Program-made: the position numbers and the translations under genes
The notes under the pieces: generated by a model
Told to the model about the DNA's origin: nothing
The model's input: the letters and a program-made list of their open reading frames with translations, nothing else
The model's database searches: none
Shown here: positions 48,521 through 61,500 of the stretch, piece by piece
How positions within the stretch are numbered: position 1 is the stretch's first letter
Layout of the letters: each line of letters opens with the position of its first letter
Assembly (NCBI GenBank): GCA_030141605.1
Contig: JAQGDQ010000146.1
Span: 255,933-319,932, forward strand
Length of the DNA stretch: 64,000 nucleotides
DNA from: Tubiluchus corallicola
Lineage: Eukaryota > Priapulida > Priapulimorpha > Priapulimorphida > Tubiluchidae
Direction: 5' to 3'

Positions 48521-49579
48521 TGTTGTTTAGGATTTGTTGGTGTGTAACATTGCTACCCTGTTGCTGACATTTTTTGGAGAGCTATGTAGAACAGACATAA
48601 ACTGATTTTTCCAGTTTCTCGTACGTGTCATTACTAGTTGGTCGCTCGTTAATCTTACGTAATACCAGTACTACGGCTTAAAAATCATAGAAATTGTGAC
48701 TTTCTTGGTTTCTATACTTTGTAGCTTTAATGTACTCTAATTGCACAGCAGCTGAAAAGTTACAAAACTTTTTGCCTGGAAATTTAATAAAGCGCTGGCT
48801 GATGATTTAATTCTAGAATTTCGCTAACTTCTATTAGCATACATCGTAAAACCTACAGTGTTTTTATTACTTAATGCATCCTATTTTATAAAATAGGCAT
48901 CAAAAAGTTATTCAATTTTAAGTGGAAATTTCGGATCAAACCTAGAGTCAATTTGCTAGATCATAAATAATTATTAATTTTTATGCATAGTTAATTGTAA
49001 GTAGTATTGAATCAGTGCATTTGTTTGATGATTCCATTGTACAGATGTTTGGATGTGAAAGGAGTCTTTGATTGAAATACCTGTATAATTATATTAAAAT
49101 TGATAGGTTTTCATTATGTAATGTTTTATTGATTAATGTGATAAATCAGTAATAGTTACCTATTGTTATTTACTATTATTAGTAACAATGATTATTATTT
49201 AATTACCAATAATTAATCACATTTATTTTGTTTATTATCGTTTTGCAAATAGATGTCGTTTGTTGCCCGTACAATTGATTTTGCTTATTTAACTTTTTCA
49301 AAATGTAAAAAATAAACTATTCCAATGAAAGCAACATGTTCAATATTTTTCATTATAATGTGTTCTTCAATTAAGTGAAGTGTATTAAAAAAAGATAACA
49401 TGGTAAACGTCAATACAACACAGAGTACGGGTAGGTGCACGGGCTTCTGCTGAGTGGGTTTAGGTAAGGAACAGCACTGAACAATTTATTACATCAAAAT
49501 TGAAAGTATTGCTACAAAACAAAAGGCATTGCTGAACATAGTGTGAAATCTTATTACATTACGTCTAATGTCTTTCAGC

Positions 49580-49735
49580 GCCTTCAGTAGTAGTAGTAGT
49601 AGTTGCTGTTGTTGTAATAGTAGTAGTAAAAGTAGTAGTAGTGGTAGTAATAGCATTAGTAGTGGCAGTACTAGTAGTGGTGGTAGTAGTAGTAATAGTA
49701 GTAGTAGTGGCAGTCGTAGTAGTAGTAGTAAAAAA
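49580..49735. repeat. (AGT)n microsatellite
   Basis: AGTAGTAGTAGTAGT with GTT, AGC and GGT interruptions. Poly-Ser, poly-Val and poly-Leu frames across it are artefacts. Confidence 0.9.
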
Positions 49736-50066
49736 TTATTTATTGTCGAATATTTCAAAGATAACATTAGCCAAAGGGCATTTTCGAACAAATAAAAAAC
49801 TCTACAATGCACATAAAGGTAAGAGCAGTTGAGAGGTACAATCAGAGCAGGGACTCGAAGATTTTCCAATGCCTCACAAATGTGTTTTTTAATATCGATC
49901 AATAACATGTTTTGAGTCATCTTACCCTCCGCTCTATTCTGATAACGCTGCGGTTCCGATGGAATTTATGCGTACTAGGTGTAAATGTTTTTAAGAAAAG
50001 GTTGGACAAGCATTGGCCTGGGAAAGAGATTAGTCTACAGTCATAAAGCTGCATTTCCTCTGAGGT

Positions 50067-50074
50067 TATAAATA
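50067..50074 (+). promoter_or_regulatory. TATAAATA, possible promoter of the GH3 gene
   Basis: TATAAATA lies about 190 bp before the GH3 start codon, upstream of an AT-rich leader. The sequence is clear, but the function is inferred from spacing only. Confidence 0.25.
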
Positions 50075-50257
50075 CGTATATATTTAAATACACAGGATTT
50101 AACTAGAAAATTACTCTATCAGATACTGGCTGCTTTGCGGAAGACTCCCGCTCCCGTAAACAGGGAATCTCTGGCTTTGGTAATACATAGGTGTAATTTT
50201 CAACATTTCTCATTTTGCACTTCCCAGCAACCCGCAAAGCGCAAGCATGATAGTGTC

Positions 50258-50384
50258 ATGATGGCAGTGTCTTTTAGTTGGAGTTTATTAATAGCGTTTA
50301 TTTTAGCAGTAACCTGCGCAAATACCGTTTCAGATCACGTGTTAACCGGCCATTCAACAACTTGGATCCATAAGCTCCTTTTTG
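50258..50384 (+). CDS. GH3 gene exon 1, signal-like
   Basis: Encodes MMAVSFSWSLLIAFILAVTC and continues to WIHKLLF; donor GTAACG, phase 1. Assigned to this gene because its phase and hydrophobic content fit exon 2. The join is inferred from splice logic. Confidence 0.75.
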
Positions 50385-53300
50385 GTAACGGCATTTTATG
50401 TAATACTTTTTTGCCTGACGCTAGATGCTTCATTGAATTAATGCCGTTGTCATTGAAAAGTTTAGTGACGGTAGCCTGTATGTGTTTTTCACACCACTCT
50501 CGTAAATGTCGCGCTTTTAAATTTGTTGAGGTTGTCTAAAGCCACCACTTTGGTCGGAAGGCAATTCCATGATTTAACCACAGAAGGACAAAGACTGAAC
50601 TTCACAAAAGCATAGGTCCATATTGCAGTATTCAAATTCTTGTATAAATTTGCCAAATCAGTTGTACTATTGGGTACGTCTTTCTTCTAAAGAAGACAGA
50701 TGCTAAATACAGATCTGTCATGTACCAGATAAAGATAGCATCACCAATAATATTGTTTGCTGTTTGTTTCCCATCACCAAAAGATTAGAAATTAAAGAAA
50801 ATGAACACCATGGTGCGCAGGTCATAAACTGTTTAGTAATTAGATGAATTTGAATTCTTAGTCTGCAAGAGACTAACTGCTAAGACTAATTGGAAAAGTT
50901 TTGAGTCTGGTTTTTATGTTCCTTATCTCAGTGTGTTCTGCTTGTTTGACTTTGGTTATCAAGTTACTTGTAAAGTGCTAGATTAAAACTGAGCTGAGTC
51001 CCAAACTTGCTAGTAAAATTGAATGTTTCAGAGTTGACTTTTCCTTTTACAGAAATTCGGGATTTCTACCTTCTGATCAATAGTGAAAACTGTTCATTTT
51101 CTTTTTGGATATAGTTAGCCCAAATAACAACAAACATCTGCACTTTATAGCTGCCTTTATCAGAACATTCACCATCAGATTATTTCATTATGTGTCTCAC
51201 TGAGCTAGCTGCGGTGGTGAACTGCACTGCTGTCTGATGGCCTACTGGAATATCAAGTTATAAGTTTGTATTGCATAGTAGTTAACGATTTGTAGGCAAA
51301 TAAAAAATTTTATTTTGATAAAAGTAAAAAATGTATCAAGTCACACATAAAATGGTGAAATTGTTTGGCGACCGGTTTAGATATGTATATTCTATGCAGT
51401 CAACCTCGGGTACTCGCTTATAAGGGACCACCAACACCGGTCCCGATTTTTCGTAATGTTTTTCCTATGTAAAAAATCTTCGTATATAAGGTACTCGGAT
51501 ATAAGGGACTTTCGGTTATAAGGGACGATATCTTCAGGCCCCGCGTAATAGAAACCCAGGTAAATTACCTCGCATATAAGGGACTCTATGATCAAACTTA
51601 AATTGATTGATTTTTAACCTTAATTTTTCGCAAACTCGGCCTTCGACCAGCTCGGTTTCCGCAGTCACATGCATCTCGCATCACTGAAGAAGCTTTCTAC
51701 ATACCGTTTGCACTGAATGTGTAGCAATAATCCATAGAAATATGGGTAAAAGCACAGAAAAGTACAGGTCTGGATACACCCTCGGTCTGACTCAACTTCG
51801 GCTATAAGCCACATCTGATATAAGGGGGGACGGTTTTTTCCGGCCCCGAGGTGTCCCTTATATCCGAAATTAACTGTATTTATGAATAGAAAACTGAAAT
51901 GGACATCTGCTTGCCTAAAAGGTATTATCATTGGTAATTAATCTTTTGAATAATGATTATAAATTCTAAGTTTTACGATGCGATATGGACGGCAAGATTT
52001 ATTGCAACACTTCAGTGTAGCTTATATATGTTGTACTTATATATGTAGTTGTGCTAGAGAACTGAAGGTGGCATGTTTATTTCCAGGTTGTCTTTCTGCT
52101 TTTTTGCTGCTTTTAACCGTGTTGGTTCTAGACTTCAACTCAAAATGGCCTGTGTCTGTCTACCATACCTATTGGAGCATGATACAGCAGTATGTTTTAT
52201 CGACTACGTGTGTCTTAATGGCAAAAATTTACTATGGAAGGTTAGAACATGATAGCAAGAACATTAGATGTGCTCAGGTAAATATTTGGGTGCATTTCAG
52301 TGTCTTAATATTCATATGCCAGCCCAAAACCATATGTGTGCTTGTGCAGCAAAATCGTGCATAAGTCGACAATTAAGATTTTCTAGTTATTCACATATCC
52401 TGAATCTCCATTTCATGAGAATCATTTCTATGCCAAGTTCATCGCTCTATGTTATTTCTAAGCTGAGACAATCCACATTGAAGTTGAGGTGCAGGCTGTG
52501 CACTGAAAAACAATCTTGAGAAAATCGGTGTTAAAGTTAGCCATTGTTTTTGTAACATATCCCGTATCTCCTTTTCATGAGGATCATTTTGATACCAAGC
52601 TCATCACTCTATGTTATTTCTAAACTGAGACAATCCAAGTTGAAGTTGCTGTGCAGGCTACACACTGAAAATCATAGTCTTGAGAAAATCACTGTTAAAG
52701 TCAGCCATTATTTTTTTCACATATACTGAATCTACATTTCATGAGGATCATTTTGATACCAAGCTCATCTATGTTATTTCTAAGCTGAGATAATCCACGT
52801 TGAAGTTGAGGTGCAGTCTATGCACACTGAAAAACATAACCTTGAGAAAATCACTGTTAAAGTTAGCCATTGTTTTTTGTCGCATTTCTGCAAAACACTT
52901 AGCAACCGCACAAATATTGGTTGATATGGATTTTACAAGAGCAAATTGAAGTAACGTTTAAATCCAGTAGATGGCTCTTCCTGACGAAGATCTGGTCTCG
53001 TCAATAGAAAAAAGCCCAAAATTACTGCTTCCACGAGCTATAATCGGAGCTTGAAAATACAAGTTTTTTGCAATTGCAGTACTAGTTTCTAAGCCGAAAA
53101 ATGGGCACGTGGTTATAAAATTAAATTTTTAGTATTTTTCTTTTGCTAGAATTTAAAAGTCCAAATATATTTAGCATTTGTTTATATAAAAAACAAAAAA
53201 ATTATCTTTAGACTATATTTTTGGGTCATTCTACTTTGAGGCATCATGACATAATTTTAACTATGCCGACGTATGGACGGTTTTACTATGCAAGCACACG

Positions 53301-53863
53301 TATTGTAATACAGTTGAACCTTCTTTTAGGACACAAGCTGTATTTACATGCTATTCGTTGCTTTTTAAATTTCCGTAGTAAGATAAATGATAATATTTGC
53401 ACTAGTTTATTTTATGTAATTGACAAATTTTAATAACTTTCGTATATCTCTTCATTTACATCGGTAACTTTATATGAAAAAATACTAAAATGTATGAATC
53501 ATGATTGATAAAATTAAGCTAAGTTTACAAAAAAGCAGCTAATACTTTTATAAATGGATATATTTTTAATGTAGATTATCATTAATATATTACCTTGACT
53601 GTTCTCTACTGGTTTATTGTCATTTCAGACTTATTTACTACAAAATTTTGCTCTCTTTTATTCGCCTTTTAGTGTCCAACAATTTGTCTTAATTAAAGTT
53701 TTTATTCATTTTATTGTGAGTTTATTAATAGATGTATTTTAAATTGTAATATTGTAAATCAGCTTATTTAAATGTTGCTTTAATTTATACTGTTGTAAAG
53801 TAGCCATGAAGAATGGAAGGTTTTGTGAGAGTAAAAGACTTACTCACTCACTCACTCACTTAG

Positions 53864-53916
<53 letters not shown>

Positions 53917-54042
53917 GACTTACTGACTTACTGACTTACTTACTTACTGACTTACTGACTTACTTACTTACTTACTTACTTAGTTACTTACTTACTTATT
54001 TACTTACTTAATTACTTACGTACTTACTTACGTACTTACTTA

Positions 54043-54076
<34 letters not shown>

Positions 54077-57000
54077 TACTTACTTACTTACTTACTCACT
54101 TAATTACTTACTTACTTATGTACTTACTTACATTCTTACGTACTTACTTACTTACATACTTACTCACTCACTCACTCACTCACTCACTTACATTCGCTAT
54201 TGATGTTACGAGTTATAACAACAAGTTTACATAGTAAAATAAATTTTTCAAATAATTAACCTTTTTGCTGTGAATTCGCACTTGTAACTTTTAATTTCAG
54301 TTTGTGAGTATTTGAATTTATTGAATTTATTTTTTTCTAGGATGAGTATTTGCTTCAGCAGATTAGAAACAATGAGAAAACAGAATATGGGAAAAAGTAC
54401 AACTTTGCCTCCATAAAGAACCGCAAAGATTTTGTTCGCTTGCACCCGCTCACTGAATACAGTGACTACGAGGTTACATATTTACTATAACTACCTATGG
54501 GTACCAGAGTTGTTACTGAAACTGAAATTACAAACCGAAACCGAAATTTATGAAACACGGGAAACTGATACCGAAACGAAATCATTTTTGCAAAACCAAC
54601 TACTATCCAAACTGAAAAAATTCTGAAATGAAATAAAATTTTCGTAAAATATCTGAAATAAAAAATAGAATGCTTTACCTTGTTTGCCTGTGTTTGCTAA
54701 TACCAAGCTGATACCAGCTTAATGAAGTAGCTAGGCAAGAAATCCTAACCTAAAAAGTAGAACAGTGTTTATGGTTAAAGATCACGAACCTTCAAAAAAT
54801 TAATAAATTTTATGTTATAAATATTTTGTTACCTATATTTCATAAATTATAGAATTAAACTTGGTTCTATTCAAATTATGCTTTGGTATTTTGGTTGATT
54901 GTGCCTGGAAACCTTTAAGCTTCACAGTAGTCAGCACTGAAGATATGCCGCATTGCCATAACAGGCAATTTTACAAATTGGTTACGCTTTATTTGAACTA
55001 TTTTAGCCGAAAAAAGTTTTTCAGTGATTTTTAATGTCTAGGAGAAAAAAGATAATGTGGATAAATACTTTTAATAATCTCTAAAAAAATCCCACCGAGG
55101 CTATAAAATTAACGATTTTTGCCGAAAACAAAAGTGCACCTATTGACAAACGAAACTGAAATTTTCGTTTTGGTAACATCCCTGGTGGGTACTAGATGAG
55201 TTGGAATTACTGCTCTTCTTCAACCTTAATCTGATATTAGCAAGGACAAGTCTTGCGTAAAAATATTTCTATTGCAGATTAAAAACTGTATTTGCAAATT
55301 TACAGGCACAGAACGAAAAAACATTTTGAATACATATATATCCAGAATGATCACATGATCAGAGTGAAAACGGAATGATCAAATAATCAATACATTAATC
55401 ATATATTTCATTAATGCATTGGTCATTCTGTTTTCATTCTGGTCATGTGATCATTTTGGATATATATGTATATGTATTCAAAATACTTTTTGTTCTGTAC
55501 CCGTGATTTTGTAAATGGCTGGACATCACACTAGGATTTTAGTTTTACTATGAGAATTTAGTTTTTGTTTTATGTTCAGGGAAGAGCTCGTACTAGTGAT
55601 GTACTACATATAAACCAGGTTGTTGATCTTGCATTTTTGTATTATTATACCTTAGTCTTGCAGGTAAATACTACCCTTGCTACTACACCTGTGTGTGTCT
55701 ACGTGGTGTTAAAACACATGTACATACTGCCTTAGACTGAATTATAAGAAGTCACTTTCTAACACAAAATAACTTCTTATTCACGAAAATATTTAATATG
55801 TGACATTTTTACTATTTTTCGCCGTGTGCAGATTTCTTCTGCTGCGATTCCGTTGTCTAATTCTTACAAAAAAAACTTGAAGTTGAAATTCAATTCGAAT
55901 ATGTAGCGTGTCTACACCCCTGTGTCACATTTTCTACGTCTTCATACTTTACTGCTTATGTGTGTATCTAATTATTGTCTTACCCTGTAAAATGTGTATT
56001 TGAGGTGATAAAATAAAATGTCTGTATCTACGCTGGTAGGCCTACTGTTTCTCACTGTATCTATGCTGGTAGGCCTACTGTTACTCACTGTATCTATGCT
56101 GGTAGGCCTACTGTTTCTCACTGTATCTACGCTGGTAGGCCTACTGTTTCTCACTGTATCTACACTGGTAGGCCTACTGTTTCTCACTGTATCTACACTG
56201 GTAGGCCTACTGTTTCTCATTTTTTACCACTTGGTTTTGTTGCAGCCGTACATTGAAAGGATGGCTAAAGGCGAAGTGAACGTACTTTTGCCAGACAGAC
56301 CGAGAATGTTGGGCGTAACCTCTGGCACTAGCACGGGAAAGTCGAAGATCATCCCACTCAGTACGCTGTATGTCAGTCAAATGTTTTACAAGGTAATGGG
56401 CAGTGTCTGTGAAGCGTTTAGAGAAGTATTTTTTAAGTGTCTGCTGGGAGTCTTGTTTGTTAAACAAATTGTGATTTGTGTTCATGTGAAATAACATGTC
56501 TGAGTTCAGGTGTGCTGTGATGTTTGGCTTCACTGAGGATGCAGTAGGGCGTGGTTATTAAATAAGTGATTCATTCAATTTTGAACCCAAGAAAGTTTTA
56601 CGCTATGTGTAGTGGTTTTTTTGCGTATTTTACGTATTCTGTATTGTTTTCTGTATTTGTTTTTTTTACCGTAAGATGTCTTACTTCATTGAGGATACAG
56701 GGCTTGGTTATTAAACAAGAGATTCATTCGATTTTGGGCTCACAAAAGTTACTGTTTTGTCCTTTTGCTTTGCATATTGGTTTTTCTTACTGTAAAATAA
56801 TAGATGGTTTACTAATAATTCAAACTCTAGTACTAATACCTCTGTGAAGAGATTTTTGTTTGTCATTTTATTTAAACATGTCTATTCCAAGTTGCTCTAA
56901 CTCTGCTTTCTACAAAAAATGCAAAATTGCCAAGGCTTCAGTCATTTGTAATCTAGAGCAATATTATCTTTAGTGTAGCTTCTACTAAATTATCACTCTA

Positions 57001-58533
57001 GTGTGGGCAACACAGTGGGGTAGTGATTATGGTATCAGCCTTTTAAACCGAAGGTCTCTGGTACAAACCCAGCTTGTGTTTGCCATCTTTCAAATTTGGT
57101 ATCAATTACTCAATCCCCCATAATTGTGAGTTTGTGTCATCTTTGCAAAGTATTTTGATCGTAATGCTAAATAGGAAAATTAAGAAAATTCACTCAGTTT
57201 TTGTTCTACGTTTTATCTTATCTTTAGTTAGTTAGTTAACTAATTAATTTTAATTAACTAATTAAGTACTTAGTTCCATTCCAATTTTTTGCATTATATC
57301 TCATGTTAGAAGCTGTAAGAATACTTAAATCTGTATGAGCTGTTGACATATTGTTATTGCTAGGTAATTTTGCCAGTTTTCAACATAATCAGGCAACATT
57401 TTCCGCAAAGCTTTGGCCTACAAAAGCAGCTTCGTTTTAGTTATACTCCGCGTTGGAGATTCTCTGAAGCCAACATTCCCATTGGACCGGCGTCAGCACC
57501 AAACAGCAAGAATGTAGGTATGATTGTACGTTTCTTATTCAATAGTTGTTCTGAGTTTATTCACTGTTTTTCAGTTGTTGAAACTCCAGTGTAAGACTAC
57601 ACTTGTATTTGTTTTAAGTCCTGTCAACAATTTTTTTATAGTGCATTGTTATTCCCAAATGATAATTGGTATATTTGGAATTAACAAGAGAAAATTGTTC
57701 TAGGCTTGGATCTTAGTCTACTCAAGGTTTTAAAACAGTGTTTCTTCTGTGAAGCAGCAAGTATAATAATAATAATAATAATAATAACTAGCAAAGGCTC
57801 CGCAAAAATACACCTATAATCAATAATACGTGAACACCCTACATAGTGTTCATGTGTTTATCTAACGCAAAGCCAGCAGCAGCTTTTACTGAATTACAGT
57901 TATAAGGTTATAGACAGAGTGTAATGGATGACGTCGCAACAATGGCTTTGCGTCAGCAGTTTTCCAAACGAAAATTGCCAAAAAGTGCACATCTAATTAA
58001 CTCGTCGGCACTCCTCTTGGTGGACATGTCCTAAAATGCAACCCACATCATCGTGTAGCCCTGTTCTTCTTTCTAAAGAGCCATATATCTCCTTCCAAGA
58101 GTCCCACCAGGTATCGCTAGAACGTTTTTTCTACAGGATGTTTGGCCAAAATTTCGAAAAAATTGGGAGTTGGGTCCAGGAAAATGCCCATAGCGGACAT
58201 TGGTGGCCCTCTCGTGAAATCTAAATATGCCTACTACACTCACCGTTGAATAGGCTATTCAATCATCCCTAGCACCACCCGCGGCCCATTCCCGATTCGC
58301 TAGAAATAAGAGTTATAGATTTTGCAATTTTTTCTGAAAAACGGTCAAAAAAGGGCGTTTTTTGGAGGTTTTTCTGCCCCTGCTCCTCCCGGTGGGCCCG
58401 ATTCGAAAAACAAACCCCGGTGTGCGAACCATTGGGTGGAAACCTTTCATTTGACGTATATATCATCGAAAATGGCGCCGTCGTCGCTTATATACCCATA
58501 TATATATATATATATATATATAACCATTTTCGA

Positions 58534-58567
<34 letters not shown>

Positions 58568-61500
58568 TGGAAATTAATTTATACGATAATAATAATAATT
58601 TTGTTAGGACATAGTTCAAAGGTAACACCCTAAGTAACTCAATACTTATTTCCAAAGTGAATCCCGATTATTATTACTTGCATGTTACTTCGATAAACCC
58701 GAGTGCTTGGTCGAAGAACCAGCGGTACCATTTACAACTCTTTGGTATGACTTGGTCGAGAGTTGAACCCACGACCTCCCGGCTGGAAAGCGAGCAAGCT
58801 ACGGTTGAGATATAGATATGGATAATTTGGTGCAATACGTGCAGTTCTTAAGAGACAAAGTTGTGAAGTCGAATCTGAAGAAATAATGGATATGTACTGC
58901 TTACTGAAGCGGGATGTATAGAGCGCACTGTACGCAGGGGGATCATTTCTTCTCAAGTGGCATTTATGAAGCATGCGGATGCTGATGCGTTTTCCACATG
59001 TGGAACAGTTTCCAGAATAGCTTGCATAAAGAAATCAGAAGGAATAGCCGCACAGAAAGAATAATGCGTACGCATGCTACATAAATGGTGTGAATTGAAA
59101 ACAATATAAACCGATTTTACCTATTCCGTACCCCCCACCCCACCCAAAACGCATCCGCATGCCACGTAAATGCCACTTTACGGGGTTATTTAGCCCTATC
59201 ACAGCCATATATATGATCCAGTCCCTGCCAGTAAGTGCAGAAACAAGATTCTACGGAATACCACACTGTATGATAAAAATATATTGTCATCCACTTAAAA
59301 TCAAAAGAATAGTTTTGTGCATTACTAATGCACTATTGTACATTCTTATTCAGGTAAGAGTAGTCCTAATAAGCCTTTTCACCGTTTGGTTGTGCTCGCG
59401 CTGTTGCTGTAGGTCAAAGGTTAAGTGTACAACAGCAACACATCTTAACTACAACCGTCTCTTTTAAGGCCCGTTTTGACTAGCATTTTTCTTGCACCGA
59501 CATTACCTCAATTTTGATGCTCAGTGAAAATAAATATCGCCCTGTTACACATTTGATTGATTCACTAGTGATGATGGTGTAGCAGAAAAAAAGCTGAAAT
59601 TCTCAAGAGCTTTTTTCTTGGCACAGCGAGATGAATCGCTGGTGCGTTTTCATTGTGTTCTTGAACGATTTGAAAATTGATATCGCTTCTCGCTGCGATT
59701 CATTTTTTCAAGGGCGGTTTATCACTTCAACGTTACAGCTTTTCTTACCATTGAGATTTGCAAGAGCTTTTTTCTCCCCATAACGATGCAACGGATGTTT
59801 TTGGGAGCGTTTTTATAGCGACGTCACCAACAACGATAGAATCACTGCAAAAATTTCTAGTCAAAACGAGCCTTTACTGTTTTTTTCATTGCAGACCGAT
59901 TGCAGATAAATTATACGACACCAAAAGCAGCAACCAGTATTAAAACTGAACCTGAAGCATTGTATATTCATTTGTTGTTTGGCCTTCGTGATCCTTATAT
60001 AGGTAATTGTCATTTTTACCACGAAAAGTATGTTTTAATAACTTTTGTTTGTCATATTTTGTTTGACTAGTTCTTAAACAAGATTTAATTAAGGACAGGT
60101 TTAAAAGACTGTGTTTTTTGCAGAATGTATCCTAATACAGTAGACGCCGCTTAATAGACTCAATCGCTTAATTGACTCATAAATGCCTGGAACGGGTCGC
60201 TTCTATTCAAATGTACACAAAATCTGTCGGTAATTGATTCCGCCAAATTGACTCAATATTTTCTTTCACATACTTAAAATAAGACATGTGTATGTGCCCA
60301 AAGAGCTTTTCCCACTTTTATGTCATCTTTGCCTTCCTTTTGTGCATTTTAAGTACAGTTTTGTTTATGAACAGGTACATTTATCATGTGCTAATACGCT
60401 TGCGTAGCGGTTTTACTTTGAATCTGTTACCCGCTTGTCCACTGCAATTAACCTCGCTACCCAAAGAATTTCTGGAAGCTAAACATTTAATCACTTGCAT
60501 AGTGGTTTCCTTTTGAAGCTTTCGTTGCAAATAACGCTTTCACTCTTAATCAGTTAACAGTCAAAGATGCAGGTACATTAATTTTTGCAAATAAAGAGAC
60601 TTGTGTGATTTAGAAAAGTATACTTTTTAATTTATTGCTAATATAGTTATATAAATTAATATTTTAAAATATTTATTCTAATTTTTAACTGTACAAAAGA
60701 GTTTAAGTATTAGTTCATTTCTAAAATTCGTTAAAAGCCTTTGTAGTGCATAGTAAGCTAATGACACGTACTTTCTATACCAGTAATACTGCACCCATCG
60801 GTTAATACGTTCAGTCGGTTAATTGGGTCAAAACACAACCGTCCCAAAGTGAGTCTATTAAGCCGCGCCTACTGTAATTTCTTTACGTGAATAGTTCATC
60901 GTACCTATTATTATATTACGCACAATTTAGTTTCTATGGTGATTTTAAACTCATCAAACATTATTATAGTTTGTATTGATGATGTATAGTTTGTAAAGTG
61001 ATGATGGCAAATACAGTCGTACCTCCGTTGTCGAACGTTTCCGTACTCGTACAAATCGGTTTTCGACCAGAAAATTCGAGCTGAAATTGTCTCCGTTCTC
61101 GACCAGAATTTCTATGCTCGACCAACCGCCAAACAAGTGATGAACACATGCGCGGCGAACCGAGCGTAACCGACCGCACCCGAGAGTAGTCACGCACAAG
61201 ATTTGAATTGCCTAATGTATTTTTCTCCGCTTTTTCATGCAGGAACAATTATGTTTTTCTTTCAAAGTAATTCTATTATATTTTTCTTATTGTATTATCA
61301 TATCAACTGTTTGAATAAACATGTTTGCATTTTTACATTTCGTTTTAGTAATACTTTACAGTTCATTTGGTGCTTGAGAATGGATTATTTGCTTTTACAT
61401 TATTTCTTATGGGAATAAATGATTCGGTTCTCAACCAAATCGGTTTTCAAACACTTTTTAGGAACGAATTATAGTCAAAAACAGAGGTGTGACTGTATAA

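Larger units (their letters stand above)
46175..50257. other. Spacer between USP12/46 and the GH3 gene
   Basis: Holds a split LINE, two AGGGGTGAG MITEs, the family G MITE and an (AGT)n tract. 48521-49579 has nothing recognisable. Confidence 0.5.

Noticed and set aside
49489-49920. Poly-Leu or poly-Ser proteins
   Set aside because: Produced by the (AGT)n microsatellite on either strand.
56018-56494. Leucine-rich repeat protein across the 33-bp array
   Set aside because: It is a minisatellite with a period divisible by three running into GH3 exon 4.
57003-57085. Functional tRNA-Lys gene
   Set aside because: Control boxes are recognisable, but the acceptor and D stems do not pair.
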